NCBI GenBank assembly: GCA_902525935.1
Contig: CABZJA010000009.1
Coordinates: 1 to 42,807, forward strand
From: an uncultured Pelagibacteraceae bacterium
GTDB lineage: Bacteria; Pseudomonadota; Alphaproteobacteria; Pelagibacterales; Pelagibacteraceae
Direction of reading: 5' to 3'
Length of the DNA stretch: 42,807 nt
Part shown: positions 24,837 to 33,429 of the stretch, in pieces
Numbering within the stretch: position 1 is the first letter of the stretch
Layout of the letters: each line of letters begins with the position of its first letter
Notes under the pieces: model-generated
What the model was told of the DNA's origin: nothing
Database searches by the model: none
The model's input: only the letters and a program-made list of their open reading frames with translations
Program-made: the position numbers and the translations under genes

Positions 24837-26136
24837 AGTCTCTTATTGAATAAGCAACTACACCAACTTCAGCTTTATCCGTACCAAGTTTTTCTGCTTC
24901 TTTACTTATTCTTAATCCAATTGTTTCTTTTAATGCTTTAAAAACAATGTAAGAAAGTACAAAACTGAAGACACAAACAGAAATTACTCCAAGTAATTGA
25001 GATCCAAAATTTGTATCAGGGTTACTGATTGGAACAACTAATGTTCCAAAAATACCTGCAAACATGTGAACTGGTATTGCTCCTACAACGTCATCTATCT
25101 TTTGACTTTCTAAGAATTTTGTTCCAAAGTACATAATCACAGCACCTATACCTCCAATTAACATTGCAAGTAAAGGATCTGGTGTTAATGGTTCGGCAGT
25201 AATTGCTACTAATCCTGCTAAAGCTCCGTTTAACATCATAACAATATCAGTTTTACCACCTATTAATCTTGTTAAAGCGGCTCCAACAACTGTACCAGCT
25301 GCTCCTGCTAAGTGCGTATTAACTGCTATAGTGGTAATTGCATTAACGTCATCGAAAGTACCCATTGCAAGCTGACTAAATCCATTAAAACCGAACCAGC
25401 CAAACCAAAGTAAAAAAGTTCCAAGAACTACCAACGGTATACTAGATGCTGCAAATGGAACCATAGATTTTTTCTCTCCTTTAGTTCCAAATCTTCCTTC
25501 TCTTGGTCCTAAAACAATTACTCCTGCTAATGCAGCAGCGCCTCCACAAGCATGAACTAATGTTGATCCGGCAAAATCAGAAAAGCCAGAAGTTGCTAAC
25601 CAACCTCCTCCCCACTGCCATCCCATTGAAATTGGGTAAATTAATCCTGCCATTAAAGCAGCGAATACAAAGAAAGGCCAAATTTTTATTCTTTCAGCAA
25701 CAGCGCCTGATACTATTGAAGCTGTAGCACAAACAAACATTGTTTGAAAAAACCAGTCTGAACTATCAGAGTACCCTGTTCCTAGCTTAGAACCATCTCC
25801 CCAAACTGTAAATGAGCCTATGTAGCCACCTTCTGGAATTCCATAAGCTAAATTATAGCCTACTAAAAAAAAAACTAACGAGCATATTGCAAATTTTCCA
25901 ATGTTTTTTGCTGCTATTGTTGATACACTTTTTGTAGTAACTAATCCACTTTCCAACATACAGAAACCTGCAGCCATAAAAGCAACTAAGACACCACCTA
26001 GATAAAAACCGAGTGTATTAAATATATATTGGCCTTCCTCAGACATTGTAGTCTCAGCATTACCAATAGTCGTAAAACTCATGAGCAAGAAAAATGCAGC
26101 AAATAAGCTTTTAAAAATTAATTGAATTGTATTCAT
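24835..26136 (-). CDS. amt: Ammonium transporter (Amt), copy 1
   Basis: 433 residues with a cleavable signal peptide (ends near IGNAET) and 11 membrane segments. The family's conserved pore histidines are present in STLVHACGGAAALAG and GAIPVHMFAGIFG, and the phenylalanine-gate and GDG-like loops are recognisable. It moves ammonium into the cell. It is a close paralogue of the next gene, of identical length, but has its own promoter region and terminators. A strong Shine-Dalgarno (AGGGAGAG) precedes the start. No glnK gene is adjacent, unlike the usual glnK-amtB pair. Confidence 0.93.
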   Translation of the reverse strand: MNTIQLIFKSLFAAFFLLMSFTTIGNAETTMSEEGQYIFNTLGFYLGGVLVAFMAAGFCMLESGLVTTKSVSTIAAKNIGKFAICSLVFFLVGYNLAYGIPEGGYIGSFTVWGDGSKLGTGYSDSSDWFFQTMFVCATASIVSGAVAERIKIWPFFVFAALMAGLIYPISMGWQWGGGWLATSGFSDFAGSTLVHACGGAAALAGVIVLGPREGRFGTKGEKKSMVPFAASSIPLVVLGTFLLWFGWFGFNGFSQLAMGTFDDVNAITTIAVNTHLAGAAGTVVGAALTRLIGGKTDIVMMLNGALAGLVAITAEPLTPDPLLAMLIGGIGAVIMYFGTKFLESQKIDDVVGAIPVHMFAGIFGTLVVPISNPDTNFGSQLLGVISVCVFSFVLSYIVFKALKETIGLRISKEAEKLGTDKAEVGVVAYSIRD

Positions 26137-26149
26137 TAAACTCTCCCTG

Positions 26150-26176
26150 TTATAAGAAGCTCTACTAATCTTATAA
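26150..26176. promoter_or_regulatory. Inverted repeat directly upstream of amt copy 1
   Basis: TTATAAGA and TCTTATAA form a perfect 8-base inverted repeat with an 11-base spacer, ending about 14 bases before the start codon and next to the ribosome site. It could be an operator for nitrogen control or an RNA hairpin that exposes or hides the ribosome site. Copy 2 lacks an obvious equivalent. Confidence 0.38.
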
Positions 26177-26235
26177 AAACTTATCGCTATTGCAGAATGA
26201 GCATAATAGTTATGAATTTAATGCATATATAAATA

Positions 26236-26265
26236 AAAAAGGCCCCATTGATGGGGCCTTTTTAG
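26236..26265. terminator. Strong terminator between the two amt genes
   Basis: GGCCCCAT and ATGGGGCC form a G+C-rich stem flanked by A5 on one side and T5 on the other, so it works on both strands. It lies 22 bases beyond the stop of amt copy 2 and shows that the two paralogues are separate transcription units. Confidence 0.85.
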
Positions 26266-26286
26266 TTTAACTTAAGGGAGTTAAAT

Positions 26287-27588
26287 TTAGTCTCTTATTG
26301 CGTAAGCGATAACACCAGTTTCGGTAACATCCGTACCTTTTAGCTCGGCTTCTTTACTCAATCTTATACCCATTGTATTTTTCATAATTGCCCAAACAAT
26401 ATAGGCAACCACAAATACAAATACATTAATTGATAATACACCGATTAACTGCGCGCTAAAGTTTGCATCAGAATTAGTTAACGGAACTGCAAGTGTTCCC
26501 CAAATTCCAGCAAACAAGTGAGCAGGTACTGCACCAACAACATCATCAATTTTGAAATTGAAAAGAAGTTTAGTTCCAAACACAACTATAATTCCTCCAA
26601 TCGCACCAATGAATATTGCTGCAATAGGTGCCGGAGCTAATGGTTCAGCTGTAATTGCCACTAGTCCACCAATTGCGCCATTAAGCATTTGTACTACATC
26701 AGTTTTACCAGCTAGTAATCTTGTCATAACTGCTGCGGCTAAAACACCACCACACGCTGCTAAGTTAGTATTAATAAAAATATTTGATACAGCAACTGCA
26801 TCATCGAAAGTTCCCATAGCAAGCTGTGAACCACCGTTGAAACCAAACCAACCTAACCATAAAATGAATACTCCAACTGTAACTAAAGGTATAGATGAAG
26901 CTGCAAATGGTTTCATTGGTTTTGCTGCACCTGATTTATCAAATCTTCCTGTTCTTGCACCTAATAGTATTGCACCTGCTAATGCAGCCGCTCCACCAGT
27001 AGAGTGTACAAGAGTCGAACCAGCAAAATCAGAGAACCCTAATGTAGCTAACCAGCCACCTCCCCACTGCCATCCCATGACAATTGGATAAATAATTCCT
27101 GATAAAATTGCTGCGAATAAGAAGAATGGCCATAATTTAATTCTTTCTGCCAATGTTCCTGATACGATTGAGACTGTTGTAGCGCAGAATACCATCTGGA
27201 AATACCAATCTGATCCATCTGCATATCCAGTATCAACGGCACTCGCGTCAGACCATGGTGTGAAAGTTCCTATGTATCCACCTTCTGGAATACCGTAAGC
27301 TAGGTTATATCCGACCATCCAGAACATAATTCCGGCTATTGAATATAAGCCAATATTTTTCGCACAAATTACAGATACACTCTTAGAAGTTACCATCCCT
27401 GATTCTAGCATTGCAAATCCACAAGCCATAAACATGACTAGAAAACCACAAACTAAAAATAAAAATGAGTTAAAAATTGCTTGAACTTCTGCGGAGACTG
27501 TAGTTTCTGCGAAACCTGTACTTGTCATGCTTAGTAAGAAAATTAAACTTACTAAAGGACTAACAAGTTTTTTTAAATGATTTGTCAT
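26287..27588 (-). CDS. amt: Ammonium transporter (Amt), copy 2
   Basis: 433 residues, signal peptide ending near STGFAETT, 11 membrane segments. Pore histidines are kept in STLVHSTGGAAALAG and GAVPAHLFAGIWG. It differs from copy 1 in several loops: INTNLAACGGVLAAAVMTRLLAGKTDVVQ replaces INTHLAG..., and the C-terminal tails differ slightly. It probably has a different affinity or expression range. The 148-base region upstream holds a hairpin (27684-27727) that belongs to the 3' end of the HU gene. Confidence 0.93.
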   Translation of the reverse strand: MTNHLKKLVSPLVSLIFLLSMTSTGFAETTVSAEVQAIFNSFLFLVCGFLVMFMACGFAMLESGMVTSKSVSVICAKNIGLYSIAGIMFWMVGYNLAYGIPEGGYIGTFTPWSDASAVDTGYADGSDWYFQMVFCATTVSIVSGTLAERIKLWPFFLFAAILSGIIYPIVMGWQWGGGWLATLGFSDFAGSTLVHSTGGAAALAGAILLGARTGRFDKSGAAKPMKPFAASSIPLVTVGVFILWLGWFGFNGGSQLAMGTFDDAVAVSNIFINTNLAACGGVLAAAVMTRLLAGKTDVVQMLNGAIGGLVAITAEPLAPAPIAAIFIGAIGGIIVVFGTKLLFNFKIDDVVGAVPAHLFAGIWGTLAVPLTNSDANFSAQLIGVLSINVFVFVVAYIVWAIMKNTMGIRLSKEAELKGTDVTETGVIAYAIRD

Positions 27589-27683
27589 TTAACCTCCATT
27601 GTTAAAAAGAGATCAATATAATTTAAAATAAATAAAAACTAATGATTGTTCTTAAAAATAGGTATGCAGTTTTTGCATGTAGA

Positions 27684-27727
27684 AACAGCCTTTATTAGGA
27701 ATTTTAACATTCATAATAAAGGCTGTT
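27684..27727 (-). terminator. Stem-loop after the HU gene
   Basis: A perfect 14-base stem (AACAGCCTTTATTA with its complement) and a 16-base loop begin 10 bases after the HU stop. The minus-strand sequence that follows lacks a U run, and a second small hairpin (ATGCA/TGCAT) comes next. This fits 3'-end protection or terminator action without a classical U tract. Confidence 0.6.
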
Positions 27728-27736
27728 AAATGAGTT

Positions 27737-28012
27737 TTACTTGTTAAATACTTCTTTAAGTGCTTTAGCAGGCAAAAACTTTACCTTTTGAGAAGCAGCG
27801 ATTTGGATCTGCTCTCCAGTTCTTGGATTTCGTCCAATTCGGGCTTTTCTTTTAGCCACTTTATATGTACCAAAACCTGCAATCTTTACAGAATCGTCGT
27901 TTTTCAACGCATCTAGTATAGTATTCGTAATAGTATCAAAAGTACGCTCTGCATCAGCTTTACTTTGATTTAACGAACCAGCTAGCTTTGCTACTAATTG
28001 TTTTTTGTTCAT
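27737..28012 (-). CDS. hup: HU family nucleoid DNA-binding protein
   Basis: 91 residues, full length. The beta-arm signature GRNPRTGEQIQIAASQKVKFLPAK is intact and the N-terminus MNKKQLVAKLAG is typical. It binds and bends DNA without strong sequence preference. Monocistronic by layout, with its own upstream region and hairpin. Confidence 0.95.
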   Translation of the reverse strand: MNKKQLVAKLAGSLNQSKADAERTFDTITNTILDALKNDDSVKIAGFGTYKVAKRKARIGRNPRTGEQIQIAASQKVKFLPAKALKEVFNK

Positions 28013-28163
28013 TTTAGCTCCGGTTTTAAAGGTTTATGAGACTATACTTAACAAAATCATTGATAATTCAAGCTTTTTTTTAGTATATATTTTTTTTTGA
28101 ACAACAATATATAGTGGTAAAAAAAGTCAGTAATTACAACGTTTTTTCAGTTATTAAAAAAGA

Positions 28164-29270
28164 CTAAAATAAGCCTAAATCTTTAAGGTCGTTAAATGTG
28201 GCGAAAAACATCAAAGATAGCAACAAAAACATTCCGATTCGAAAAAAATTTTCCTGTGTTCTTTGACTTAAAGGACGACCTAAAGCTTTTTCAAATGCAT
28301 AAAACATGAGATGTCCTCCGTCTAATAAAGGTATAGGAAATAAGTTAATTAATCCTAAACTTATTGAGATATAAGCCATCATGCTGACAAAAGGTATAAT
28401 TCCAAATTCTGCTACTTGGCCAGAAATTTTTGCAATTCTAATTGGACCCCCTAATTGTGAACTATCACCTACACCTGTAAACATTGATCCAAGATATTTA
28501 AGAGATGAGGTTGTTACAAAATAAACTTCATTAAATGATTGAAGTAAAGCTTGCGCTGGTCCAAGTTTTTTGTGCGTTATTTGATTGTTATAAGGACTAA
28601 GTTTAATACCTACCATTCTTTTCTTTAATTTGTTTCCTAATTCATCAACACTATCGACAAAATTAGGTTTAACTTTTAAAATTATCTCTTGATCATATCT
28701 TGAAACTTTAAAATCTAAAAATTCTGATGTTGACATTGCTATTAATTTAGAAACATCAAGAATACTCTCTACTTTTGTATTATCTATTTCAATAATTACG
28801 TCATTTTTTTGCATACCAGCAACTTCTGCTGGACTATCTTTTAATACTTCATCTATTACAGCTGTGGTAAAATCTTTACCCGCAAACATGTATATGAAAG
28901 TAAAGATAAATAAAGCTAATATAAAATTTGCCAAAGGTCCTCCAGCAACAATCAGTGCACGTTGATATAAAGGCTTTGTAACAAACAATTTACTTTGATC
29001 TTCTTTACTATATTTTTTTAAAAGTTCCTCTTGATCTGCCTGAGAAAATACATTTCTATCACCAAAAAATTTAACGTATCCTCCTAAAGGAATCCAACAT
29101 ATTTTCCATCTAGTTCCAGATTTATCATTCCATCCAAATAATTCACGACCAAAACCTATAGAAAAATCAGTTACACCAACCCCGTATCTTTTTGCAAAAT
29201 AATAATGTCCATACTCATGAATGAAAACGACTACAAGAATTAAAATTAAAAAAGGTATTATATAAGTCAT
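28164..29270 (-). CDS. rseP: RseP-type site-2 membrane metalloprotease
   Basis: 368 residues from the ATG at 29270; the frame also opens at a TTG three codons earlier. The zinc motif is H18-E-Y-G-H22 in the first membrane segment. A PDZ domain follows (near 120-195, DSPAEVAGMQKNDVIIEIDN), and the third ligand is in NLFPIPLLDGGH near the C-terminus. It cleaves membrane-bound anti-sigma factors or signal-peptide remnants. In many bacteria it sits in a dxr-rseP-bamA cluster; here it stands alone, with HU downstream and a helicase divergent. Confidence 0.92.
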   Translation of the reverse strand: MTYIIPFLILILVVVFIHEYGHYYFAKRYGVGVTDFSIGFGRELFGWNDKSGTRWKICWIPLGGYVKFFGDRNVFSQADQEELLKKYSKEDQSKLFVTKPLYQRALIVAGGPLANFILALFIFTFIYMFAGKDFTTAVIDEVLKDSPAEVAGMQKNDVIIEIDNTKVESILDVSKLIAMSTSEFLDFKVSRYDQEIILKVKPNFVDSVDELGNKLKKRMVGIKLSPYNNQITHKKLGPAQALLQSFNEVYFVTTSSLKYLGSMFTGVGDSSQLGGPIRIAKISGQVAEFGIIPFVSMMAYISISLGLINLFPIPLLDGGHLMFYAFEKALGRPLSQRTQENFFRIGMFLLLSLMFFATFNDLKDLGLF

Positions 29271-29418
29271 ATAAATCAATATAATGCTAAAATATTTTCA
29301 TACAACATTCAATATGCCTATAATTACCAAATAAGCCAAATAAATACTAGTACAATGGTTCATTGCAATAATTATTATAACATATAAGCATTTATTAAAA
29401 CTGTAATTATAACCTTAT

Positions 29419-30843
29419 ATGAATAATTTTAATGAACTCAATATAGAAAGTAAATTAAAGAATTCTTTAAAATATTCAAATTTTATCAAACCAACGCCAA
29501 TTCAAGCTAAAGCTATTCCAATTGCACTTCATGGAAAAGATATTTTAGGAACAGCTCAAACTGGTACTGGCAAAACATTGGCATTTACAATTCCACTATT
29601 AAATAAATTAATTATTAACAAAAATACTAAGGGATTAATTGTGTGCCCAACAAGAGAATTAGCAAGTCAGGTTATTGATACAATTACTAAGCTAACCATA
29701 AACGATATTAAAATTGGAAGTGTTCTCTTAATTGGAGGGGAAAGCATGCAGAGACAGCTAAGGCAGCTAAATAAAAGAGCTAGAATTATTGTTGGCACAC
29801 CTGGAAGAATAAATGATCATTTAAAAAGAAATAGTTTGAAGTTGTCTAATGTTGATTATTTGGTATTGGACGAAACAGACCGAATGCTTGATATGGGCTT
29901 TACACCTCAAATTGAGAATATTTTAAAATTTATTCCAAAAATTCATCAAACTCTTTTATTTTCTGCAACCTTACCTAACAATATATTAAAAATATCAAAA
30001 AAATATTTAAGCATGCCAGAAAGAATTTCGGTTGGGTCGTTGTCAACACCAATTGAACAAATTAAACAAGAGACATTTAGTCTAAAACAGGAAGCTAAAT
30101 ATAATGAATTAATAAATCAATTAATTGAAAGACAGGGCTCTATACTTGTCTTTGTTAAGACTAAACACGGAGCAGATAAAATCGTAAAGAAATTAAAATA
30201 TGATGCACATTCAGCTGAAGCTATTCATGGAAATTTGAGACAAAGCAAAAGAGACAGGGTTATTAAAGGATTTCGATCAGGCAAAAGTAGGATCCTTATT
30301 GCAACTGATGTTGCGGCTAGAGGTTTGGATATTCCGTTAATTCAACACGTAATCAATTATGACTTACCACAAGTACCAGAAGATTACATTCATCGAGTAG
30401 GTAGAACTGGAAGAGCAGGTAAGAACGGATCGGCATTAACATTTCTGACAAACAATGATCAACGTATGTGGAGAGAAATCCAAAAACTAATAAATCCAAA
30501 TTTTAAATTAGAAGAAAAATTTAATAAAAAATCTTTAAAAAAGAACAAAAAATTTAACAAAAAAAGAAAATCATTCAAAGATAAATCTAATAAATTTGAA
30601 TTAAGGAACAAAAAAAGAAAATTAAAATTTAACAATAAAAAAATAGATCAAGATAATTCCAATTATGGTCATATAAATTTTATCAAAAAAAAAATATTTA
30701 AAGACAAAAATTTTAGTGATGAAAATTTAAATAATGGGGAGAAAAAATTTAAAAATAAGAAAAAATTTAAATTTAAAAAAAATAAATTTAAAAATAGAAA
30801 AAGGCCTAAAAAATTTTCTTTCAAAAGATTTAAAAACAAATAA
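29419..30843 (+). CDS. DEAD-box RNA helicase with lysine-rich tail
   Basis: 474 residues. Motif I is AQTGTGKT (46-53), Ia PTRELASQ, motif II D151-E-T-D154, motif III SAT, and motif VI HRVGRTGRAG. The core ends near residue 370. The last 100 residues are almost all Lys, Asn, Phe and Arg and should be disordered and RNA-binding. The core resembles RhlE (LDETDRMLDMGFTPQIENIL). Motif II has Thr in place of Ala. Likely role: unwinding rRNA or mRNA structure in ribosome assembly or cold adaptation. Confidence 0.92.
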   Translation: MNNFNELNIESKLKNSLKYSNFIKPTPIQAKAIPIALHGKDILGTAQTGTGKTLAFTIPLLNKLIINKNTKGLIVCPTRELASQVIDTITKLTINDIKIGSVLLIGGESMQRQLRQLNKRARIIVGTPGRINDHLKRNSLKLSNVDYLVLDETDRMLDMGFTPQIENILKFIPKIHQTLLFSATLPNNILKISKKYLSMPERISVGSLSTPIEQIKQETFSLKQEAKYNELINQLIERQGSILVFVKTKHGADKIVKKLKYDAHSAEAIHGNLRQSKRDRVIKGFRSGKSRILIATDVAARGLDIPLIQHVINYDLPQVPEDYIHRVGRTGRAGKNGSALTFLTNNDQRMWREIQKLINPNFKLEEKFNKKSLKKNKKFNKKRKSFKDKSNKFELRNKKRKLKFNNKKIDQDNSNYGHINFIKKKIFKDKNFSDENLNNGEKKFKNKKKFKFKKNKFKNRKRPKKFSFKRFKNK

Positions 30844-30844
30844 A

Positions 30845-32275
30845 TTATTTAAGTTTCCATGTAACCATTGGTGAAAATGTTGCCACTACAAATGAACAAA
30901 ATAATAATGATTGAGATATAAAACTAGGCATTATGTCTAATGGGATTATTATTCCAATTAAAATAGATTGTGAAAAATCTGGGCTTGGGAAAAATAGTAA
31001 TCCAGCAATCAGTCCAACAATTATCGAAACATAAGCATTTTTTTCGTTATGAGATTTGGAATAAAAAGTATAGAAGACGCTGAGAACTGCCGCACAACAA
31101 AATAAATCTGCTATTAAGAAAAGGTATAGAATACTAAATCCTTTTGATGCAACAAAAAAAGCAATTATTGATAAGAAAATTACAATCTGCTTTGAAATAC
31201 TTTTATGATTATTTTTTAATTTTATTATTTTATCTAAATCAACAATTATTAAACTCGAGATCGCGTTTATTAAAGTATCAATACTACTAATGGTAAGAGA
31301 TATTGCTAAAACTATTATTACAACTGAAAATACTACAAGATTTTCCTTAAGCAGGAGTGAGAAAAAAGCTAAATCGGGTATTACTTTTGGATTTTGTGAG
31401 ACAGCTACTAGGCCACTAAAACCCATAAAAAAAACAATCGGAATAATAATTGCAAATGAGATGATTAAACTTTTTTTTAAAACTTTATAGTTTTTAGCAG
31501 CATATACCCTTTGCCAATTTCCTTGATGAAATAGATTTGTTGCAGCTACTGCAATAAAAAAAGTGAGTCCAGCGGTATAATTTGGGATGTAAGATGTGCT
31601 TAATAAATTAGGTTTATTCTTTTTGATTATTTCAAAACTGAAATTATTTGCTTCCATAGAGGTAATTGAAAGCAAACATATTATTAATAATGCAACAAAC
31701 ACAAAAAATTGAATGTTATCTGTTATTAAAGATGCTCTTAAACCACCATATAGAGTGTAAATTAAAGAGCATACAATTACTATAAATGCAGTAATCCATA
31801 ATTCTGTACCTGATATGTATTTTATTAAAAAAGCTACAGCGGTAACTTCAGCTATTAGGAAAATAGTCATATAAAATATAGAAAATACTAAAATCAACTT
31901 ATATAAATTTGATCCAAATCTTAATCTGACGATTTCAATAATGCTTTTGCCTTTTGGATAACTTTTTCTAAATTTATCACCTAAATATATTAATATGAAT
32001 AGAGGAAATGCAGTCCCCAAAGAATATCCTATTACTGCCCCTATTCCACCCCAGGTAGCTGCTGATGAGGGTCCAAATAAAATCCAAGCGCCAAGCGCCG
32101 AGGCTATTAGACTAGTTGTTAAAGACAATGTTCCAATAGATCTATTTGCCACTAAATAATTATCTAAACCTTTAAATTTTTTTGAGTAATAGACTCCCAC
32201 CATTATGAAGATTAAACTTAAAGATAAAATTAGAAGTATTGCAGATGATTGGCTAATTATATTTAAATTATTCAT
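30845..32275 (-). CDS. thiV: Sodium:solute symporter, predicted thiamine-precursor (HMP) transporter
   Basis: 476 residues, about 13 membrane segments, SSS family (for example SLIYTLYGGLRASLITDNIQFFVFVALL and the N-terminal VANRSIGTLSLTTSLIASALGAWILFGP). A TPP riboswitch lies immediately upstream and its last paired element reaches the start codon, so expression should fall when thiamine pyrophosphate is high. SAR11 cells are known to need the pyrimidine precursor HMP, and the symporter behind the riboswitch has been proposed as its importer (ThiV). Substrate assignment rests on that literature and on the riboswitch; the protein sequence alone shows only the family. It converges on the helicase gene with one base between stops. 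Confidence 0.82.
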   Translation of the reverse strand: MNNLNIISQSSAILLILSLSLIFIMVGVYYSKKFKGLDNYLVANRSIGTLSLTTSLIASALGAWILFGPSSAATWGGIGAVIGYSLGTAFPLFILIYLGDKFRKSYPKGKSIIEIVRLRFGSNLYKLILVFSIFYMTIFLIAEVTAVAFLIKYISGTELWITAFIVIVCSLIYTLYGGLRASLITDNIQFFVFVALLIICLLSITSMEANNFSFEIIKKNKPNLLSTSYIPNYTAGLTFFIAVAATNLFHQGNWQRVYAAKNYKVLKKSLIISFAIIIPIVFFMGFSGLVAVSQNPKVIPDLAFFSLLLKENLVVFSVVIIVLAISLTISSIDTLINAISSLIIVDLDKIIKLKNNHKSISKQIVIFLSIIAFFVASKGFSILYLFLIADLFCCAAVLSVFYTFYSKSHNEKNAYVSIIVGLIAGLLFFPSPDFSQSILIGIIIPLDIMPSFISQSLLFCSFVVATFSPMVTWKLK

Positions 32276-32342
32276 TTTTCCCTTTCTGAATTACCGGACA
32301 GGTTCTTTGGGTATTTCTCAGCTTTTTCAGCACCCCAAAATC
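32274..32342 (-). promoter_or_regulatory. TPP riboswitch (THI box) controlling thiV
   Basis: Reading the minus strand, the conserved blocks appear in order: GGGGTGC, then GCTGAGA, ATACCC, GAACCTG, TCCGG-TAAT and AGGG. This is the thiamine pyrophosphate aptamer. The P5 region is shorter than usual (CCTGTCCGG instead of CCTGATCCGG, and a degenerate 3' half). The outer stem P1 can form from ATTTT just before GGGG and AAAAT just after AGGG, and that AAAAT includes the AT of the thiV start codon. The AGGG block is also the only ribosome site. Ligand binding should therefore block translation directly with no separate expression platform. Confidence 0.88.
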
Positions 32343-32371
32343 TTTATAATGTTATTAATAAACCATTGCAA
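32343..32371 (-). promoter_or_regulatory. Possible thiV promoter
   Basis: On the minus strand TTGCAA (32366-32371) and TATAAA (32343-32348) are 17 bases apart. Initiation would fall at about 32334-32338, which is right at or inside the 5' strand of riboswitch stem P1. Either P1 is very short, transcription starts a few bases earlier, or another promoter is used. Confidence 0.33.
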
Positions 32372-32445
32372 GGTATAATTTTAAAAATTGCATAGCAGAA
32401 GAGCTTAATAAGCATTTTTTTTATTATTATTTTTTTTGTATAAAA

Positions 32446-32502
32446 TAAACAATTCCTTCCTTTTTAGTTAATTGTTTATCAGGCTTCCATTGGGAGCCTG
32501 AT
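32446..32502 (-). terminator. Paired stem-loops after the second TauE/SafE gene
   Basis: Four bases after the stop, an 11-base stem (32478-32488 with 32492-32502, one G-T pair) closes a 3-base loop. It is followed by a 9-base stem (TAAACAATT/AATTGTTTA, 32446-32478) that ends in TTTT on the minus strand. The two share their border bases, so they may be alternative or stacked. Terminator action is the simplest reading. Confidence 0.6.
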
Positions 32503-32506
32503 GTAA

Positions 32507-33250
32507 TCACAAAAAATCAAATATAAGTTTTGAACTGCTTATTAAAATTAAACCATAAATTATATTATAGAATAAATTTTCCTCTATTATTTTAAGTAGT
32601 TTATATCCAATTAGTATTCCTATTATTGCTAAAGGAAATAAAGTTACCGATTGATAAAAAGTCTCAAAGTTCATCATAGATAGATAAATGTATAAAGGAA
32701 GTTTAATTATATTAACACAACTGAAAAAGATTATTCTTGTTCCTACATAAATTTCTTTTTTTAGTCTTAATGGAAGCAAATAAAGACTTGTTGGGGTACC
32801 ACCAGCATGAACGCAAAAGCTGGAAAAGCCAGCAATTGACGAACAAATCGCGCCTTTAAAAAAATTCCTCTTTGAGGGCGATGTTTTTTCTTTTTTAAAA
32901 ATAAAATAATGCCCAGCAAATAAAAAACCCATAATTCCAACAATTAATTTAAGTAAAGCTTCTGAAAAATACGTAAATGTTAATGAACCAATTATTATTC
33001 CAAGGGCTGCAAAAGGAACTATTAACTTTAGTGTCCCAAAATCAAATTCTCTTCTAAATCTGTAAACAGCAATAATGTCTGAAAAAATCAATATTGGTAA
33101 AATTATAGCAAGTGCTTGATTTAAAGGCATTACAATTGTCATTAATGGAACCGAAATTAATGATATTGATCCTCCTAAACCAGATTTTGCAATTCCATAT
33201 AATATGATTGCTGGAACTACACTTAGAAAAAAAAGTAAATTAATTTCCAT
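32507..33250 (-). CDS. TauE/SafE family permease, second copy
   Basis: 247 residues with about eight hydrophobic segments. It is a compact member: the first repeat reads AKSGLGGSISLISVPLMTIVMPLNQALAIILP, and the second has AGFSSFCVHAGGTPTSLYLLPLRLKKEIYVGT. It lacks the long basic loop of the protein at 10214-11299. The family moves sulfur oxyanions or organic acids; nothing here fixes the substrate. It is the last gene of a long minus-strand run after the ABC exporter and two tiny membrane proteins. Confidence 0.8.
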   Translation of the reverse strand: MEINLLFFLSVVPAIILYGIAKSGLGGSISLISVPLMTIVMPLNQALAIILPILIFSDIIAVYRFRREFDFGTLKLIVPFAALGIIIGSLTFTYFSEALLKLIVGIMGFLFAGHYFIFKKEKTSPSKRNFFKGAICSSIAGFSSFCVHAGGTPTSLYLLPLRLKKEIYVGTRIIFFSCVNIIKLPLYIYLSMMNFETFYQSVTLFPLAIIGILIGYKLLKIIEENLFYNIIYGLILISSSKLIFDFL

Positions 33251-33256
33251 TTTAAT

Positions 33257-33421
33257 TTAGAAATACAATAATAATGATAAGACAACTAAAATAAGCACTA
33301 ATACAATAACAAAAATATAATTCAGTTTGATTTTAAATTTTTCTATCAAAAACTCATTTATCTTGTTCCAAAAAATAATAATCAAAATAAGTAATACAGC
33401 TGGAAGAATAAATTTAATCAT
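33257..33421 (-). CDS. Small membrane protein (54 aa)
   Basis: I place the start at the ATG at 33421 (MIKFILPAVLLILIIIFW). The frame is open upstream to 33481, but that part would overlap the preceding small gene in another frame. Two hydrophobic segments (about 3-18 and 35-53) are joined by a charged loop (NKINEFLIEKFKIKLNY). It lies 8 bases after the previous small gene and 6 bases before the TauE/SafE gene. Role unknown. Confidence 0.5.
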   Translation of the reverse strand: MIKFILPAVLLILIIIFWNKINEFLIEKFKIKLNYIFVIVLVLILVVLSLLLYF

Positions 33422-33429
33422 AATTCTTT

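Noticed and set aside
26552-27091. 179-codon plus-strand frame across amt copy 2
   Set aside because: It is the mirror of a conserved transporter gene, rich in Pro/Ala/Asn from complementary codons, with no ribosome site or family likeness.
29271-29279. TTG start of rseP three codons upstream
   Set aside because: An ATG at 29270 begins directly before the first helix and is the simpler choice.
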